Of a stretch of 64,000 nt of DNA, positions 1-8,844 are shown piece after piece (position 1 is the stretch's first letter; each line of letters opens with the position of its first letter). Both the position numbers and the translations under genes were made by a program. The notes beneath the pieces are model-generated. The model saw nothing but the letters and a program-made list of their open reading frames with translations. It did not search any database and was not told the origin of the DNA. The DNA comes from Stutzerimonas balearica DSM 6083 (lineage in GTDB: Bacteria > Pseudomonadota > Gammaproteobacteria > Pseudomonadales > Pseudomonadaceae): positions 2,490,501-2,554,500 of the forward strand of contig NZ_CP007511.1 of assembly GCF_000818015.1 (NCBI RefSeq). Direction: 5' to 3'.

Positions 1-1
1 G

Positions 2-1756
2 GCGATCATCGGCGTCGGCTCGGTGGGCCTCTCGGCCCTGACCAGCGCCTGGATCATCTGGCAGTTCAATGTCGCGCCGCCCGCCGCGGGCGTGCATACC
101 CAGCTGCTCTGGCAATGGCTCGATGTCGCGGGCTTTCGCGCCGACATCGGCCTGCACCTGGATGGCCTGTCGCTGACCATGCTCGGCGTGGTCACCGGCG
201 TCGGCTTTCTGATCCACCTGTTCGCCAGCTGGTACATGCGCGGCGAGGAAGGCTACTCGCGCTTCTTCGCCTACACCAACCTGTTCATCTTCAGCATGTT
301 GCTGCTGGTACTCGGCGACAACCTGCTGCTGCTGTACTTCGGCTGGGAAGGCGTGGGCCTGTGCTCGTACCTGCTGATCGGCTTCTACTTCAAGGAACGC
401 AAGAACGGCAACGCGGCGATGAAGGCCTTCATCGTCACCCGCGTCGGTGACGTGTTCATGGCCTTCGGCCTGTTCATCCTCTTCGTCCAGCTCGGCACGC
501 TGAACATCCAGGAGTTGCTGACGCTGGCGCCGCAGCGCTTCGCCGAAGGCGACCTGTGGATCACCCTGGCGACCCTGGCGCTGCTCGGCGGTGCGGTGGG
601 CAAGTCCGCCCAGCTGCCGCTGCAGACCTGGCTGGCCGACGCCATGGCCGGCCCGACTCCGGTCTCGGCGCTGATCCACGCGGCGACCATGGTGACCGCC
701 GGCGTATACCTGATCGCCCGCACCCACGGCCTGTTCCTGCTGGCGCCCGAAGTGCTCGAACTGGTCGGCCTGGTCGGCGCGGTGACGCTGGTGCTGGCCG
801 GCTTCGCCGCGCTGGTGCAGACCGACATCAAGCGCATCCTCGCCTACTCGACCATGAGCCAGCTGGGCTACATGTTCCTCGCCCTTGGCGTGCAGGCCTG
901 GGATGCAGCGATCTTCCACCTGATGACCCACGCCTTCTTCAAGGCGCTGCTGTTCCTCGCCTCGGGTGCGGTGATCCACGCCTGCCACCACGAGCAGAAC
1001 ATCTTCAACATGGGCGGGCTGTGGAAGAAGCTGCCGCTGGCCTACGCCAGCTTTGTCGTCGGCGGCTGCGCACTGGCCGCGCTGCCGCTGGTCACCGCCG
1101 GCTTCTATTCGAAGGACGAGATTCTCTGGGAGGCCTTCGCCAGCGGCCACCAGGGCCTGCTCTATGCGGGCCTGGCCGGTGCCTTCCTGACCTCGCTGTA
1201 CACCTTCCGGCTGATCTTCACCGCCTTCCACGGCGAGGCGAAGACCCAGGCGCATGCCGGCCACGGCCTGGCCCACAACCTTCCGCTGGCGGTGCTGATC
1301 GTGCTGTCGACCTTCGTCGGTGCCTGGATCGCGCCACCACTGGCCGGCGTGCTGCCCGAGAGCCTCGGCCATGCCGGTGGCGAGGCCAAGCACAGCCTGG
1401 AGATCGCCTCCGGCGCCATCGCCCTGGCCGGCATCGTCCTCGCGGCGCTGCTGTTCCTCGGCCGGCGCAGCCTGGTCAACGCCGTCGCGCAGAGTGCCCC
1501 CGGCCGTCTGCTGGGTGCCTGGTGGTATGCCGCCTGGGGCTTCGACTGGCTTTACGACAAGCTCTTCGTGCAGCCCTACCTGCTGCTCTGCCGGCTGCTG
1601 GCGCGCGACCCGATCGACGCCACCATCGGCCTGGTTCCGCGCACCGCGCAAGGCAGCCACACGCTGCTCAGCCGCAGCGAAACCGGCCGACTGCGCTGGT
1701 ATGCGGTGTCCCTCGTCGGCGGAGCAGTGCTACTGCTCGGCATCGTTCTGCTCTGA
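2..1756 (+). CDS. nuoL: NADH-quinone oxidoreductase subunit L (5' end outside window)
   Basis: This is a proton-pumping membrane subunit of respiratory complex I. About 584 residues are visible; the frame is open to the left edge, so the N-terminus lies upstream and the internal GTG at 23 is not the start. The antiporter-like core is clear, with [16 protein letters not shown], a [20 protein letters not shown] motif carrying the conserved Lys, and [13 protein letters not shown]. The hydrophobic C-terminal stretch matches the long lateral helix and terminal transmembrane segment of NuoL. nuoM follows after 21 bp, in the usual nuoLMN order. Nothing unusual was seen. Confidence 0.97.
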   Translation, partial: AIIGVGSVGLSALTSAWIIWQFNVAPPAAGVHTQLLWQWLDVAGFRADIGLHLDGLSLTMLGVVTGVGFLIHLFASWYMRGEEGYSRFFAYTNLFIFSMLLLVLGDNLLLLYFGWEGVGLCSYLLIGFYFKERKNGNAAMKAFIVTRVGDVFMAFGLFILFVQLGTLNIQELLTLAPQRFAEGDLWITLATLALLGGAVGKSAQLPLQTWLADAMAGPTPVSALIHAATMVTAGVYLIARTHGLFLLAPEVLELVGLVGAVTLVLAGFAALVQTDIKRILAYSTMSQLGYMFLALGVQAWDAAIFHLMTHAFFKALLFLASGAVIHACHHEQNIFNMGGLWKKLPLAYASFVVGGCALAALPLVTAGFYSKDEILWEAFASGHQGLLYAGLAGAFLTSLYTFRLIFTAFHGEAKTQAHAGHGLAHNLPLAVLIVLSTFVGAWIAPPLAGVLPESLGHAGGEAKHSLEIASGAIALAGIVLAALLFLGRRSLVNAVAQSAPGRLLGAWWYAAWGFDWLYDKLFVQPYLLLCRLLARDPIDATIGLVPRTAQGSHTLLSRSETGRLRWYAVSLVGGAVLLLGIVLL

Positions 1757-1777
1757 CTTGCCCAAGGACCATCAATC

Positions 1778-3310
1778 GTGATTCTGCCCTGGCTAATCCT
1801 GATTCCCTTCATCGGTGGCCTGCTCTGCTGGCTGGTCGAGCGCTTCGACCAGACCCTGCCGCGCTGGATCGCCCTGTTCACCATGGCCCTGCTGTTCGGC
1901 CTGGGCCTCTGGCTCTGGGGCTCGGGTGACTACAGCTTCGCCCCGCGCCCGGACGCCGCCGCCAGCTGGCCGCTGGAGTTCAAGCACGTCTGGATCGAGC
2001 GTTTCGGCATCAACCTGCACCTGGCGCTGGACGGCCTGTCGCTGTTAATGATCCTGCTCACCGGCGTGCTCGGCGTGCTCTCGGTGCTCTGTTCGTGGAA
2101 GGAGATCCAGCGCCACGTCGGCTTCTTCCACCTCAACCTGATGTGGATTCTCGGCGGCGTGGTCGGCGTGTTCCTTGCGCTCGACCTGTTCCTGTTCTTC
2201 TTCTTCTGGGAAATGATGCTGGTGCCGATGTACTTCCTCATCGCGCTCTGGGGTCACAGCTCCAACGAAAACAAGCGTTCGCGGATCAACGCGGCGACCA
2301 AGTTCTTCATCTATACCCAGGCCAGCGGCCTGATCATGCTGGTCGCCATCCTCGGCCTGGTGCTGGTCAACTACAGCAACACCGGGGTACTGACCTTCGA
2401 CTACGCCCTGCTGCTCAAAGCCCAGCTCGCCCCGGCGATCGAGTACCTGCTGATGCTCGGCTTCTTCATCGCCTTTGCGGTGAAGTTTCCCATCGTCCCG
2501 CTGCACGCCTGGCTGCCCGACGCCCACGCCCAGGCGCCGACCGCAGGCTCCGTCGACCTGGCCGGCATCCTGCTCAAGACCGCCGCCTACGGCATGATCC
2601 GCTTCGCCCTGCCGCTGTTCCCCAATGCCTCGGTGGAGTTCGCGCCGATCGCCATGGCGCTGGGCCTGATCGGCATCTTCTATGGCGCCCTGCTGTCGTT
2701 CGCGCAAAGCGACATCAAGCGCCTGGTGGCCTACTCGAGCATTTCGCACATGGGCTTCGTGCTCATTGGCATCTACTCGGGCAGCGAGCTGGCGCTGCAG
2801 GGCGCGGTCGTACTGATGATCGCCCACGGTCTGTCGGCCGCCGCGCTGTTCATCCTCTGCGGCCAGCTCTACGAGCGCCTGCATACGCGTGACCTGCGCG
2901 AGATGGGCGGCCTCTGGTCTCGGCTGCCGTGGCTGCCGGCGCTGAGCCTGTTCTTCGCCGCCGCCTCGCTCGGCCTGCCGGGCACCGGCAACTTCGTCGG
3001 CGAGTTCGTCGTGCTGTTCGGTGCCTTCGCCCAGGCGCCCTGGGTGGTGGTAATGGCGACGTTCGGCGTGGTGCTGGCCTCGATCTACTCTCTGGCGATG
3101 GTTCATCGCGCACATTTCGGCCCGGCCCGTAGCGACGCCGCACTGGCCGGCATGGACGCCCGCGAGGTCGGCATGATCCTGCTGCTCGCCGCGCTGCTGG
3201 TACTGCTCGGCGTCTATCCGCAGCCGGTCTTCGATACCTCGCTGGCGACCATGAACGGTGTGCAGCAGTGGATCGGATCCACCCTCTCCCCTCTCGTTTC
3301 GGCCCGGTAG
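1778..3310 (+). CDS. nuoM: NADH-quinone oxidoreductase subunit M
   Basis: This is the second antiporter-like membrane subunit of complex I, 510 residues, the usual length. It holds [40 protein letters not shown] with the conserved Lys and His residues, and a late [11 protein letters not shown] segment. It starts at GTG, preceded by an AAGGA-type ribosome binding site; no better ATG is in frame nearby. It lies between nuoL (21 bp upstream) and nuoN (7 bp downstream), so the three genes are surely cotranscribed. Confidence 0.97.
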   Translation: MILPWLILIPFIGGLLCWLVERFDQTLPRWIALFTMALLFGLGLWLWGSGDYSFAPRPDAAASWPLEFKHVWIERFGINLHLALDGLSLLMILLTGVLGVLSVLCSWKEIQRHVGFFHLNLMWILGGVVGVFLALDLFLFFFFWEMMLVPMYFLIALWGHSSNENKRSRINAATKFFIYTQASGLIMLVAILGLVLVNYSNTGVLTFDYALLLKAQLAPAIEYLLMLGFFIAFAVKFPIVPLHAWLPDAHAQAPTAGSVDLAGILLKTAAYGMIRFALPLFPNASVEFAPIAMALGLIGIFYGALLSFAQSDIKRLVAYSSISHMGFVLIGIYSGSELALQGAVVLMIAHGLSAAALFILCGQLYERLHTRDLREMGGLWSRLPWLPALSLFFAAASLGLPGTGNFVGEFVVLFGAFAQAPWVVVMATFGVVLASIYSLAMVHRAHFGPARSDAALAGMDAREVGMILLLAALLVLLGVYPQPVFDTSLATMNGVQQWIGSTLSPLVSAR

Positions 3311-3317
3311 TCGCGCT

Positions 3318-4787
3318 ATGGAATTCACTGCACAACACTTCATCGCCCTGCTGCCGTTGCTGGTCGTCAGCGCCACCCTGGTGGTGGTGATGCTGGCGAT
3401 CGCCTGGCGGCGCAACCATGGCCTGAGCTTCGTGCTCAGTGCCGCTGGCCTGGTACTCGCGCTGCTCTCGATCCCCGTCGCCCATCAGCCGGTGGCGCTG
3501 CAGGTCACCAGCCTGTTGCAGTTCGACAGCTTCGCCTACTTCTACATGGCGTTGATCCTGCTGGCGACGCTTGCCTGCGTGACCCTGGCGCACGCCTACC
3601 TGGGCGAGAAGCCCGGTGCCGAGGGTTTTCCCGGCAACCGCGAGGAGCTCTATCTGCTGATGCTGCTGTCGGCGGCCGGCGGCCTGGTACTGGTCTGCGC
3701 ACGGCACCTGGCGGGCCTGTTCATCGGCCTGGAGCTGCTTTCGGTGCCGGTCTACGGGCTCGTCGCCTATGCCTTCTTCAACAGGCGCTCGCTGGAGGCC
3801 GGCATCAAATACATGGTGCTGTCGGCCGCCGGCAGTGCGTTCCTGCTGTTCGGCATGGCGCTGCTGTATGCCGAGTCCGGCAGCCTGGCGTTCGTCGAGA
3901 TCGGCGCCAGCCTCGCCGCGCAGGGCGCCTCGCCGCTGGTCCAGGCCGGCATTGGCCTGATGCTGATCGGCCTCGGCTTCAAGCTCTCGCTCGTGCCCTT
4001 CCACCTGTGGACGCCGGACGTCTACGAGGGCGCGCCGGCGCCGGTCTCGGCATTCCTGGCCACGGCCAGCAAGGTCGCGGTGTTCGCCGTGCTGCTGCGC
4101 CTGTATCAGCTCTCACCGGCCACCAGCGGCGGCTGGCTGAACGATGCTTTGAGCCTCATCGCCATTGCCTCGATCCTCGGCGGTAACCTGCTGGCGCTGA
4201 ACCAGAGCAACCTCAAGCGTCTGCTCGGCTACTCCTCCATCGCCCACTTCGGTTACCTGCTGGTGGCGCTGATCGCCAGCGATGGCCTGGCGGTGGAGGC
4301 CATCGGCGTCTACCTGGCCACCTATGTGCTTACCAGCCTCGGAGCCTTTGGTGTGATCACCCTGATGTCCAGCCCGTTCAAGGGCCGCGACGCCGATGCC
4401 CTGTACGAATACCGCGGGCTGTTCTGGCGCCGCCCTTACCTGACCGCAGTGCTCACGGTGATGATGCTGTCCTTGGCCGGTATTCCGCTGACGGCTGGCT
4501 TCATCGGCAAGTTCTACGTGGTGGCCACCGGTGTCGAGTCGCGCCAGTGGTGGCTGATCGGTGCGCTCATCGCCGGCAGCGCCATCGGCCTGTATTACTA
4601 CCTGCGGGTGATGGTCACGCTGTTTCTCGTCGAGCCGGGGCTGCGCCGTCACGATGCGCCGTTCGACTGGGGCCAGCGTGCCGGTGGCGTGATGCTGCTG
4701 GCCATCGCACTGCTGGCGTTCTTCCTTGGCGTCTATCCCCAGCCGCTGCTGGAACTGGTGCAGCAGGCGGGTCTCGCGGCCCTCTGA
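3318..4787 (+). CDS. nuoN: NADH-quinone oxidoreductase subunit N
   Basis: This is the third antiporter-like subunit and the last gene of the complex I operon, 489 residues. The ATG at 3318 gives the usual NuoN N-terminus; the longer open frame reaching back into nuoM is not needed. Family motifs include [20 protein letters not shown] with its conserved Lys, and [16 protein letters not shown] strong hairpin terminator follows 17 bp after the stop, which marks the operon end. Confidence 0.97.
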   Translation: MEFTAQHFIALLPLLVVSATLVVVMLAIAWRRNHGLSFVLSAAGLVLALLSIPVAHQPVALQVTSLLQFDSFAYFYMALILLATLACVTLAHAYLGEKPGAEGFPGNREELYLLMLLSAAGGLVLVCARHLAGLFIGLELLSVPVYGLVAYAFFNRRSLEAGIKYMVLSAAGSAFLLFGMALLYAESGSLAFVEIGASLAAQGASPLVQAGIGLMLIGLGFKLSLVPFHLWTPDVYEGAPAPVSAFLATASKVAVFAVLLRLYQLSPATSGGWLNDALSLIAIASILGGNLLALNQSNLKRLLGYSSIAHFGYLLVALIASDGLAVEAIGVYLATYVLTSLGAFGVITLMSSPFKGRDADALYEYRGLFWRRPYLTAVLTVMMLSLAGIPLTAGFIGKFYVVATGVESRQWWLIGALIAGSAIGLYYYLRVMVTLFLVEPGLRRHDAPFDWGQRAGGVMLLAIALLAFFLGVYPQPLLELVQQAGLAAL

Positions 4788-4804
4788 TTCACCCGCGCTG
4801 CAGC

Positions 4805-4840
4805 CAGAACGCCCCGCCCGTCGGGGCGTTCTGCTTTACG
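4805..4840 (+). terminator. Intrinsic terminator of the nuo operon
   Basis: There is a perfect 12-bp stem (CAGAACGCCCCG pairing with CGGGGCGTTCTG) around a 5-nt loop, followed by a short CTTTA tail. It begins 17 bp after the nuoN stop codon. Confidence 0.85.
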
Positions 4841-5077
4841 CATCAGCCCCGCTGCCGTTACCCCGTCATCCTGCCACCAGGTGAAGCGCAGGCGGCTCGC
4901 CCGGCGTCCCCTTGTTTCAACGAGGCAATGCCGTCACGCATTTACCGCTTGGACCGACGCGCCACGCAGCCAGACAGCACTGTGCTGATCGGCCAGCATT
5001 CGACGCACAGCGCTTCGCCCCTCCTCCGTTCAGGTAGCAGCGTCGGACCGCGCCCTTTGACCCTCTTGTGCCTTACA
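4841..5077. other. Intergenic spacer between two terminators
   Basis: About 240 bp separates the nuo terminator from the terminator of the convergent RND operon. No gene, promoter or repeat that I can support was seen here. Confidence 0.5.
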
Positions 5078-5113
5078 AAGCAAAGAGGCCCGCATCTTCC
5101 GATGCGGGCCTCT
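5078..5113 (-). terminator. Intrinsic terminator of the RND/YCF48 operon
   Basis: A perfect 13-bp stem (GAGGCCCGCATC core) surrounds a TTCC tetraloop, the loop read on the plus strand. Read on the minus strand it is followed by a T-rich TTTGCTTTG tail. It lies just past the stop codon of the exporter gene. Confidence 0.88.
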
Positions 5114-5130
5114 GCGTGCAGCGGCTGCGA

Positions 5131-7506
5131 TCAGCCCGCCAGTGCGGGGTCGCCCACCTTGCCGGCGAGCTTCTCCGGCTTGATCAGGAAGCGCGCCAGC
5201 GCCGGCAGCAGCCAGATGGCGCCGACCATGTTCCAGAGGAACATGAAGGTCAGCATCAGCCCCATGTCCGCCTGGAACTTGATCGCCGAGAACACCCAGG
5301 TGACCACGCCGATGGCCAGGCAGATGCCGGTGAACACCACCGCCTTGCCGGTCGACTTCAGCGTCTGATAGTAGGCCTCCTGCAGCGTCATGCCCTGGCG
5401 CAGGTAGCTCTCCAGACGACTGTAGATGTAGATGCCGTAGTCGACGCCGATACCGACACCCAGGGCGATGACCGGCAGGGTCGCGACTTTCACGCCGATC
5501 CCCATGAAGGCCATCAGCGCATTACCGAGGATCGAGGTCAGCACCAGCGGCAGGATCACGCACAAGGTCGCCGCGACGGAACGGAACGTCAGCAGGCACA
5601 TGAAGCTGACCGCCGCATACACCGCGATCAGCATGGTGATCTCGGACTCGGCGATCACCTCGTTGGTCGCCGCCTCGATCCCGGCATTACCGGCCGCCAG
5701 CACGAACTCCAGCCCTTCGCGGTTGTTTTCCTCGGCAAATTCCTTGGCCACCGCAACCACGTGCTGCAGCGTCTCGGCCTTGTGATCGTTGAGGAACACC
5801 AGCACCGGCGCCAGCGAGCAGTCGCTGTTGTACATGCCCTCGGCACGGGCAATGGAATTGTTCAGCACGAAGGGGTTGCGCGACAGGGTTTCCCACTTGA
5901 GGCTGCCCTCGTTCATGCCCTTGATGCCCTGCCGCGCGACCGTGACCATCGAGACCGCCGACTGCACGCCTTCGGTGTTCTCCATGCGCCACATCAGCTC
6001 ATCCATCGCCGACAGCGTGTCGTAATGCGCGCAGCCTTCGGGCGCGGTCTTGACCATCACGACCAGGACGTCAGAGCTCGTCGAGTAGTTGCGGATGACG
6101 AAGTCGTTGTCCAGGTTGTAGCGCGAATCGGGATGCAGCTCCGGCGCGCCCTGATCGAGGTCGCCGATCTTCAGGTTCTGCCCGTACCAGAGTCCACCGG
6201 CCAGCGCGAGCACGGCGATGCAGATCGAAATCGGTGCGACCGTCGGATTGGCGAAGTTCGACAGCAGACGCCAGAACGGATGATCCTTGGCGGCTTCCTC
6301 GCGGCTCTGCTTGATCGCCTTCTGGCTGATGCCCAGGTAGGAAATGGTCACCGGCAGCAGGATCAGGTTGGTCAGGATGATCACCGCCACACCCAGCGAG
6401 GCGCCGATGGCCAGCTCGCGGATCACCCCGATATCGATCAGCAGCAGAGTCACGAAGCCCACCGCATCGGAGAGCAGCGCGACCATGCCCGGCACGAACA
6501 GTTGGCGGAACGCCATGCGAGCTGCGGCCAGCGGATCGGTGGTCTGCCCCGAGGCGATCGCGATGCCGTTGATCTTCTGCACGCCGTGGGAAATACCGAT
6601 GGCAAATACCAGAAACGGCACCAACATCGAATAGGGATCGAGACCGAAGCCCAGGGTGTGCAGCAGGCCCAACTGCCAGACCACCGCGATCAGCGTGGTG
6701 ACCAGTACGGCGACCGTGCTCTTCACGCAGCGGGTGAACCACAGCAAGAGGAAGAAGGTGACGCCGATGGCGACGATGAAGAACAGCGCCACGTCGACCA
6801 GGCCGTCGATCAGGTCACCCACCTTCTTGGCGAAACCGATGATGTGCACCTGCACATTCGGGTTCTGCGCCTGGTACTTGTCGCGGATCTTCTGCTCGAG
6901 TTCGTGGGAAAACTGCTGGTAGTCCAGCTTGATCTGCCGTGCGGGGTTTTCCGGGTCCGGGTAGGACTCCATCAGCGGCACGTCGACAATGCTGGATTTG
7001 AAGTTGTTCGCCACCAGGCGACCGATCTGGCCCGAGCGCAACACGTTGTCGCGCAGATCGTCGAGGCTTTCCGGCGAACCGTCATAGGTCTGCGGTATCA
7101 CCTCGCCACCGGCGAAGCCCTCTTCCGTCACCGCGGTCCAGCGGACGCTCGGGCTCCACAGTGATTTGAGGTTGGAGCGATCGACCCCGCGGATGTAAAA
7201 CACCTCGTCATGGATCTGCCGCAGCGTCTCCATGTACTCCTTGGTAAAGATGTCGCCGTCGACCGCTTCGACGGAAATACGCACCGTGTTGCCGAGGTTG
7301 GCCAGGTCGTTGCGGTGTTCGAGCATCTTCTGGATGTACGGATGCCCCAGCGGAATCATCTTTTCGAAGCTGGTTTCCGGACGCACCTGAGCGGCCTGGT
7401 AGAACAGCACGATGCTGATCAGCAGGCAGATGAAGATGACCGCCGGTCGATTGTTGAACACCAGGCGCTCGAGAAAGGACGCCGGTCGTTGCTGATGTTG
7501 GCTCAT
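5131..7506 (-). CDS. RND superfamily (MMPL/HAE3-type) exporter
   Basis: This 791-residue polytopic membrane protein has the two-fold RND layout: an N-terminal transmembrane helix, a large periplasmic loop, a block of helices (VALFFIVAIGVTFFLLLWF onward), a second periplasmic loop and a second helix block containing GVGIGVDYGIYIYSRLE. The length and absence of HAE1 motifs place it with the single-protein MMPL/HAE3 exporters rather than the tripartite drug pumps. The substrate is unknown; lipids, hopanoids or hydrophobic compounds are typical of the family. It starts at ATG 18 bp after the YCF48-type gene, so the two form an operon. Confidence 0.9.
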   Translation of the reverse strand: MSQHQQRPASFLERLVFNNRPAVIFICLLISIVLFYQAAQVRPETSFEKMIPLGHPYIQKMLEHRNDLANLGNTVRISVEAVDGDIFTKEYMETLRQIHDEVFYIRGVDRSNLKSLWSPSVRWTAVTEEGFAGGEVIPQTYDGSPESLDDLRDNVLRSGQIGRLVANNFKSSIVDVPLMESYPDPENPARQIKLDYQQFSHELEQKIRDKYQAQNPNVQVHIIGFAKKVGDLIDGLVDVALFFIVAIGVTFFLLLWFTRCVKSTVAVLVTTLIAVVWQLGLLHTLGFGLDPYSMLVPFLVFAIGISHGVQKINGIAIASGQTTDPLAAARMAFRQLFVPGMVALLSDAVGFVTLLLIDIGVIRELAIGASLGVAVIILTNLILLPVTISYLGISQKAIKQSREEAAKDHPFWRLLSNFANPTVAPISICIAVLALAGGLWYGQNLKIGDLDQGAPELHPDSRYNLDNDFVIRNYSTSSDVLVVMVKTAPEGCAHYDTLSAMDELMWRMENTEGVQSAVSMVTVARQGIKGMNEGSLKWETLSRNPFVLNNSIARAEGMYNSDCSLAPVLVFLNDHKAETLQHVVAVAKEFAEENNREGLEFVLAAGNAGIEAATNEVIAESEITMLIAVYAAVSFMCLLTFRSVAATLCVILPLVLTSILGNALMAFMGIGVKVATLPVIALGVGIGVDYGIYIYSRLESYLRQGMTLQEAYYQTLKSTGKAVVFTGICLAIGVVTWVFSAIKFQADMGLMLTFMFLWNMVGAIWLLPALARFLIKPEKLAGKVGDPALAG

Positions 7507-7524
7507 GCGTAGATAACTCCCGGC

Positions 7525-8619
7525 TTACTTATTGTTTTGTGCCAGATCTGCGCCGGTCGGCGAGGCGAGATGGACGCCGCCTTGCCCGACGAGAACGAGG
7601 TTGCCGCCGTTGTCGGCCGCGACGCCGGCGAGCGACAGGCGATCGGGACGCGCGTGGTAGGAGAATGTCCGCCCCTGGTCGGCGCTGGTCAGTACGCTGC
7701 CGCCATGCCCGACGACCACGACACGCCCGTCCGGCAGCCGTGCGCCATCGGCCAGGCCGGCCTCCAGGACGTTGCCGCCGCCGTTCTGCAGGCGGATCTG
7801 CTGCCAGCTGTCACCGAAGTCGGTCGAGCGGAACAAGTGGCCGCGCAAGCCGTAAGCGAGGACGACTTCCGGGTCGTTGCCGCCGAGCACGCCAAAGAAG
7901 GAACCGTCATAGGGGGATTCGACACGTTCCCAGGACTGGCCAAGGTCACGCGAGCGGAAAATGCCGCCCATCTCGCCGACGATGAACAGGCCGCGGTCGC
8001 CGACCTGGGCAATAGCGTTCAGGTGATAGCCGTCTTCGTTGTCCAGCCGGTCGCTGACATCGTTCCAGTGCTGGCCACCGTCGGTGGTTTCCAGCAGGGC
8101 ACCATAGGCACCAACCGCGATGCCGTGCTGCGCATCGCCAAACCAGACGTCCAGCAGGGGGGCCTCGCGCTCGCGCTCCTCGTACTGCACGGTCCAGGTC
8201 TGCCCCGCGTCGGCGGTAGCGAGGATCAGCGCATCGTGGCCAACCGCCCAGCCATGCTGCTCGTCGGCAAAATAGACGGCCGTGAGCATCTGCCGGGTCG
8301 GCACCTTGGCCTGGGTCCAGCTGCGACCTTCGTCATCGGAATAGAGGATGTGCCCGCGATCACCGGCGGCCACCAGGCGCTTGCCGGCACGCACGACGTC
8401 GAGCAACAGGCTGGAAACGGCCTTGGGCGATTCGATGGAATAGCGAACCTGCGGATCGGCAACCGCCTGCGCCTGGGCGATCGAGGCTGCCCCCAGCAGC
8501 GAGAACGAAATGACGCCACACAGCGATAGCACGCCTATCGCCGGGCCCCGAGGAACCGCATGGCGAGCGATAGCCAGAGCGCGGCCGGACAAAGCGCGCC
8601 GCGAAACGGGCTCACGCAT
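7525..8619 (-). CDS. YCF48-like secreted beta-propeller protein
   Basis: This 364-residue protein has a basic N-region and a hydrophobic stretch ending near AQA at about residue 51, consistent with Sec export. The mature part is built from repeated BNR/YCF48-type units with recurrent G.SW and T.DGG.W patterns (for example GRSWTQ, GQTWTV, GQHWNDV, GQSWERV, GDSWQQI), indicating a six- or seven-bladed propeller. In pseudomonads such genes commonly sit beside an MMPL exporter and are presumed periplasmic partners; the biochemical role is unknown. The ATG is preceded by AAGGGGG. The DUF1302 and DUF1329 genes often seen with this pair are not present. Confidence 0.85.
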   Translation of the reverse strand: MREPVSRRALSGRALAIARHAVPRGPAIGVLSLCGVISFSLLGAASIAQAQAVADPQVRYSIESPKAVSSLLLDVVRAGKRLVAAGDRGHILYSDDEGRSWTQAKVPTRQMLTAVYFADEQHGWAVGHDALILATADAGQTWTVQYEEREREAPLLDVWFGDAQHGIAVGAYGALLETTDGGQHWNDVSDRLDNEDGYHLNAIAQVGDRGLFIVGEMGGIFRSRDLGQSWERVESPYDGSFFGVLGGNDPEVVLAYGLRGHLFRSTDFGDSWQQIRLQNGGGNVLEAGLADGARLPDGRVVVVGHGGSVLTSADQGRTFSYHARPDRLSLAGVAADNGGNLVLVGQGGVHLASPTGADLAQNNK

Positions 8620-8844
8620 ACATACCCCCTTTATTCTTATTTAGGTAAGGCCCGGTTTTTACCAGGCAGCATCATCTAGCCAGCTTTCAGGAAGCCTTAC
8701 AATTGGCGGGACGTTATGTTTTGTTAACTCTGACGTGGCGATTGGCGGGCCATCAGGGCCGGTTATGCAGGGCCCACCGTGCGGGGATTTGGACAGGCCA
8801 GCGCGCCGGCCGGCCGCGTTGCACGACCGGCCGGTAACGGTGAT

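Noticed and set aside
5068-7164. 698-codon plus-strand frame opposite the RND exporter
   Set aside because: Starts inside a terminator and is His/Gln/Arg-rich, as expected of an antisense shadow.
8806-8834. CCGGCCGG inverted repeat after pepN as a terminator
   Set aside because: The arms are self-complementary palindromes, and no T-run follows on the minus strand; too weak to annotate.
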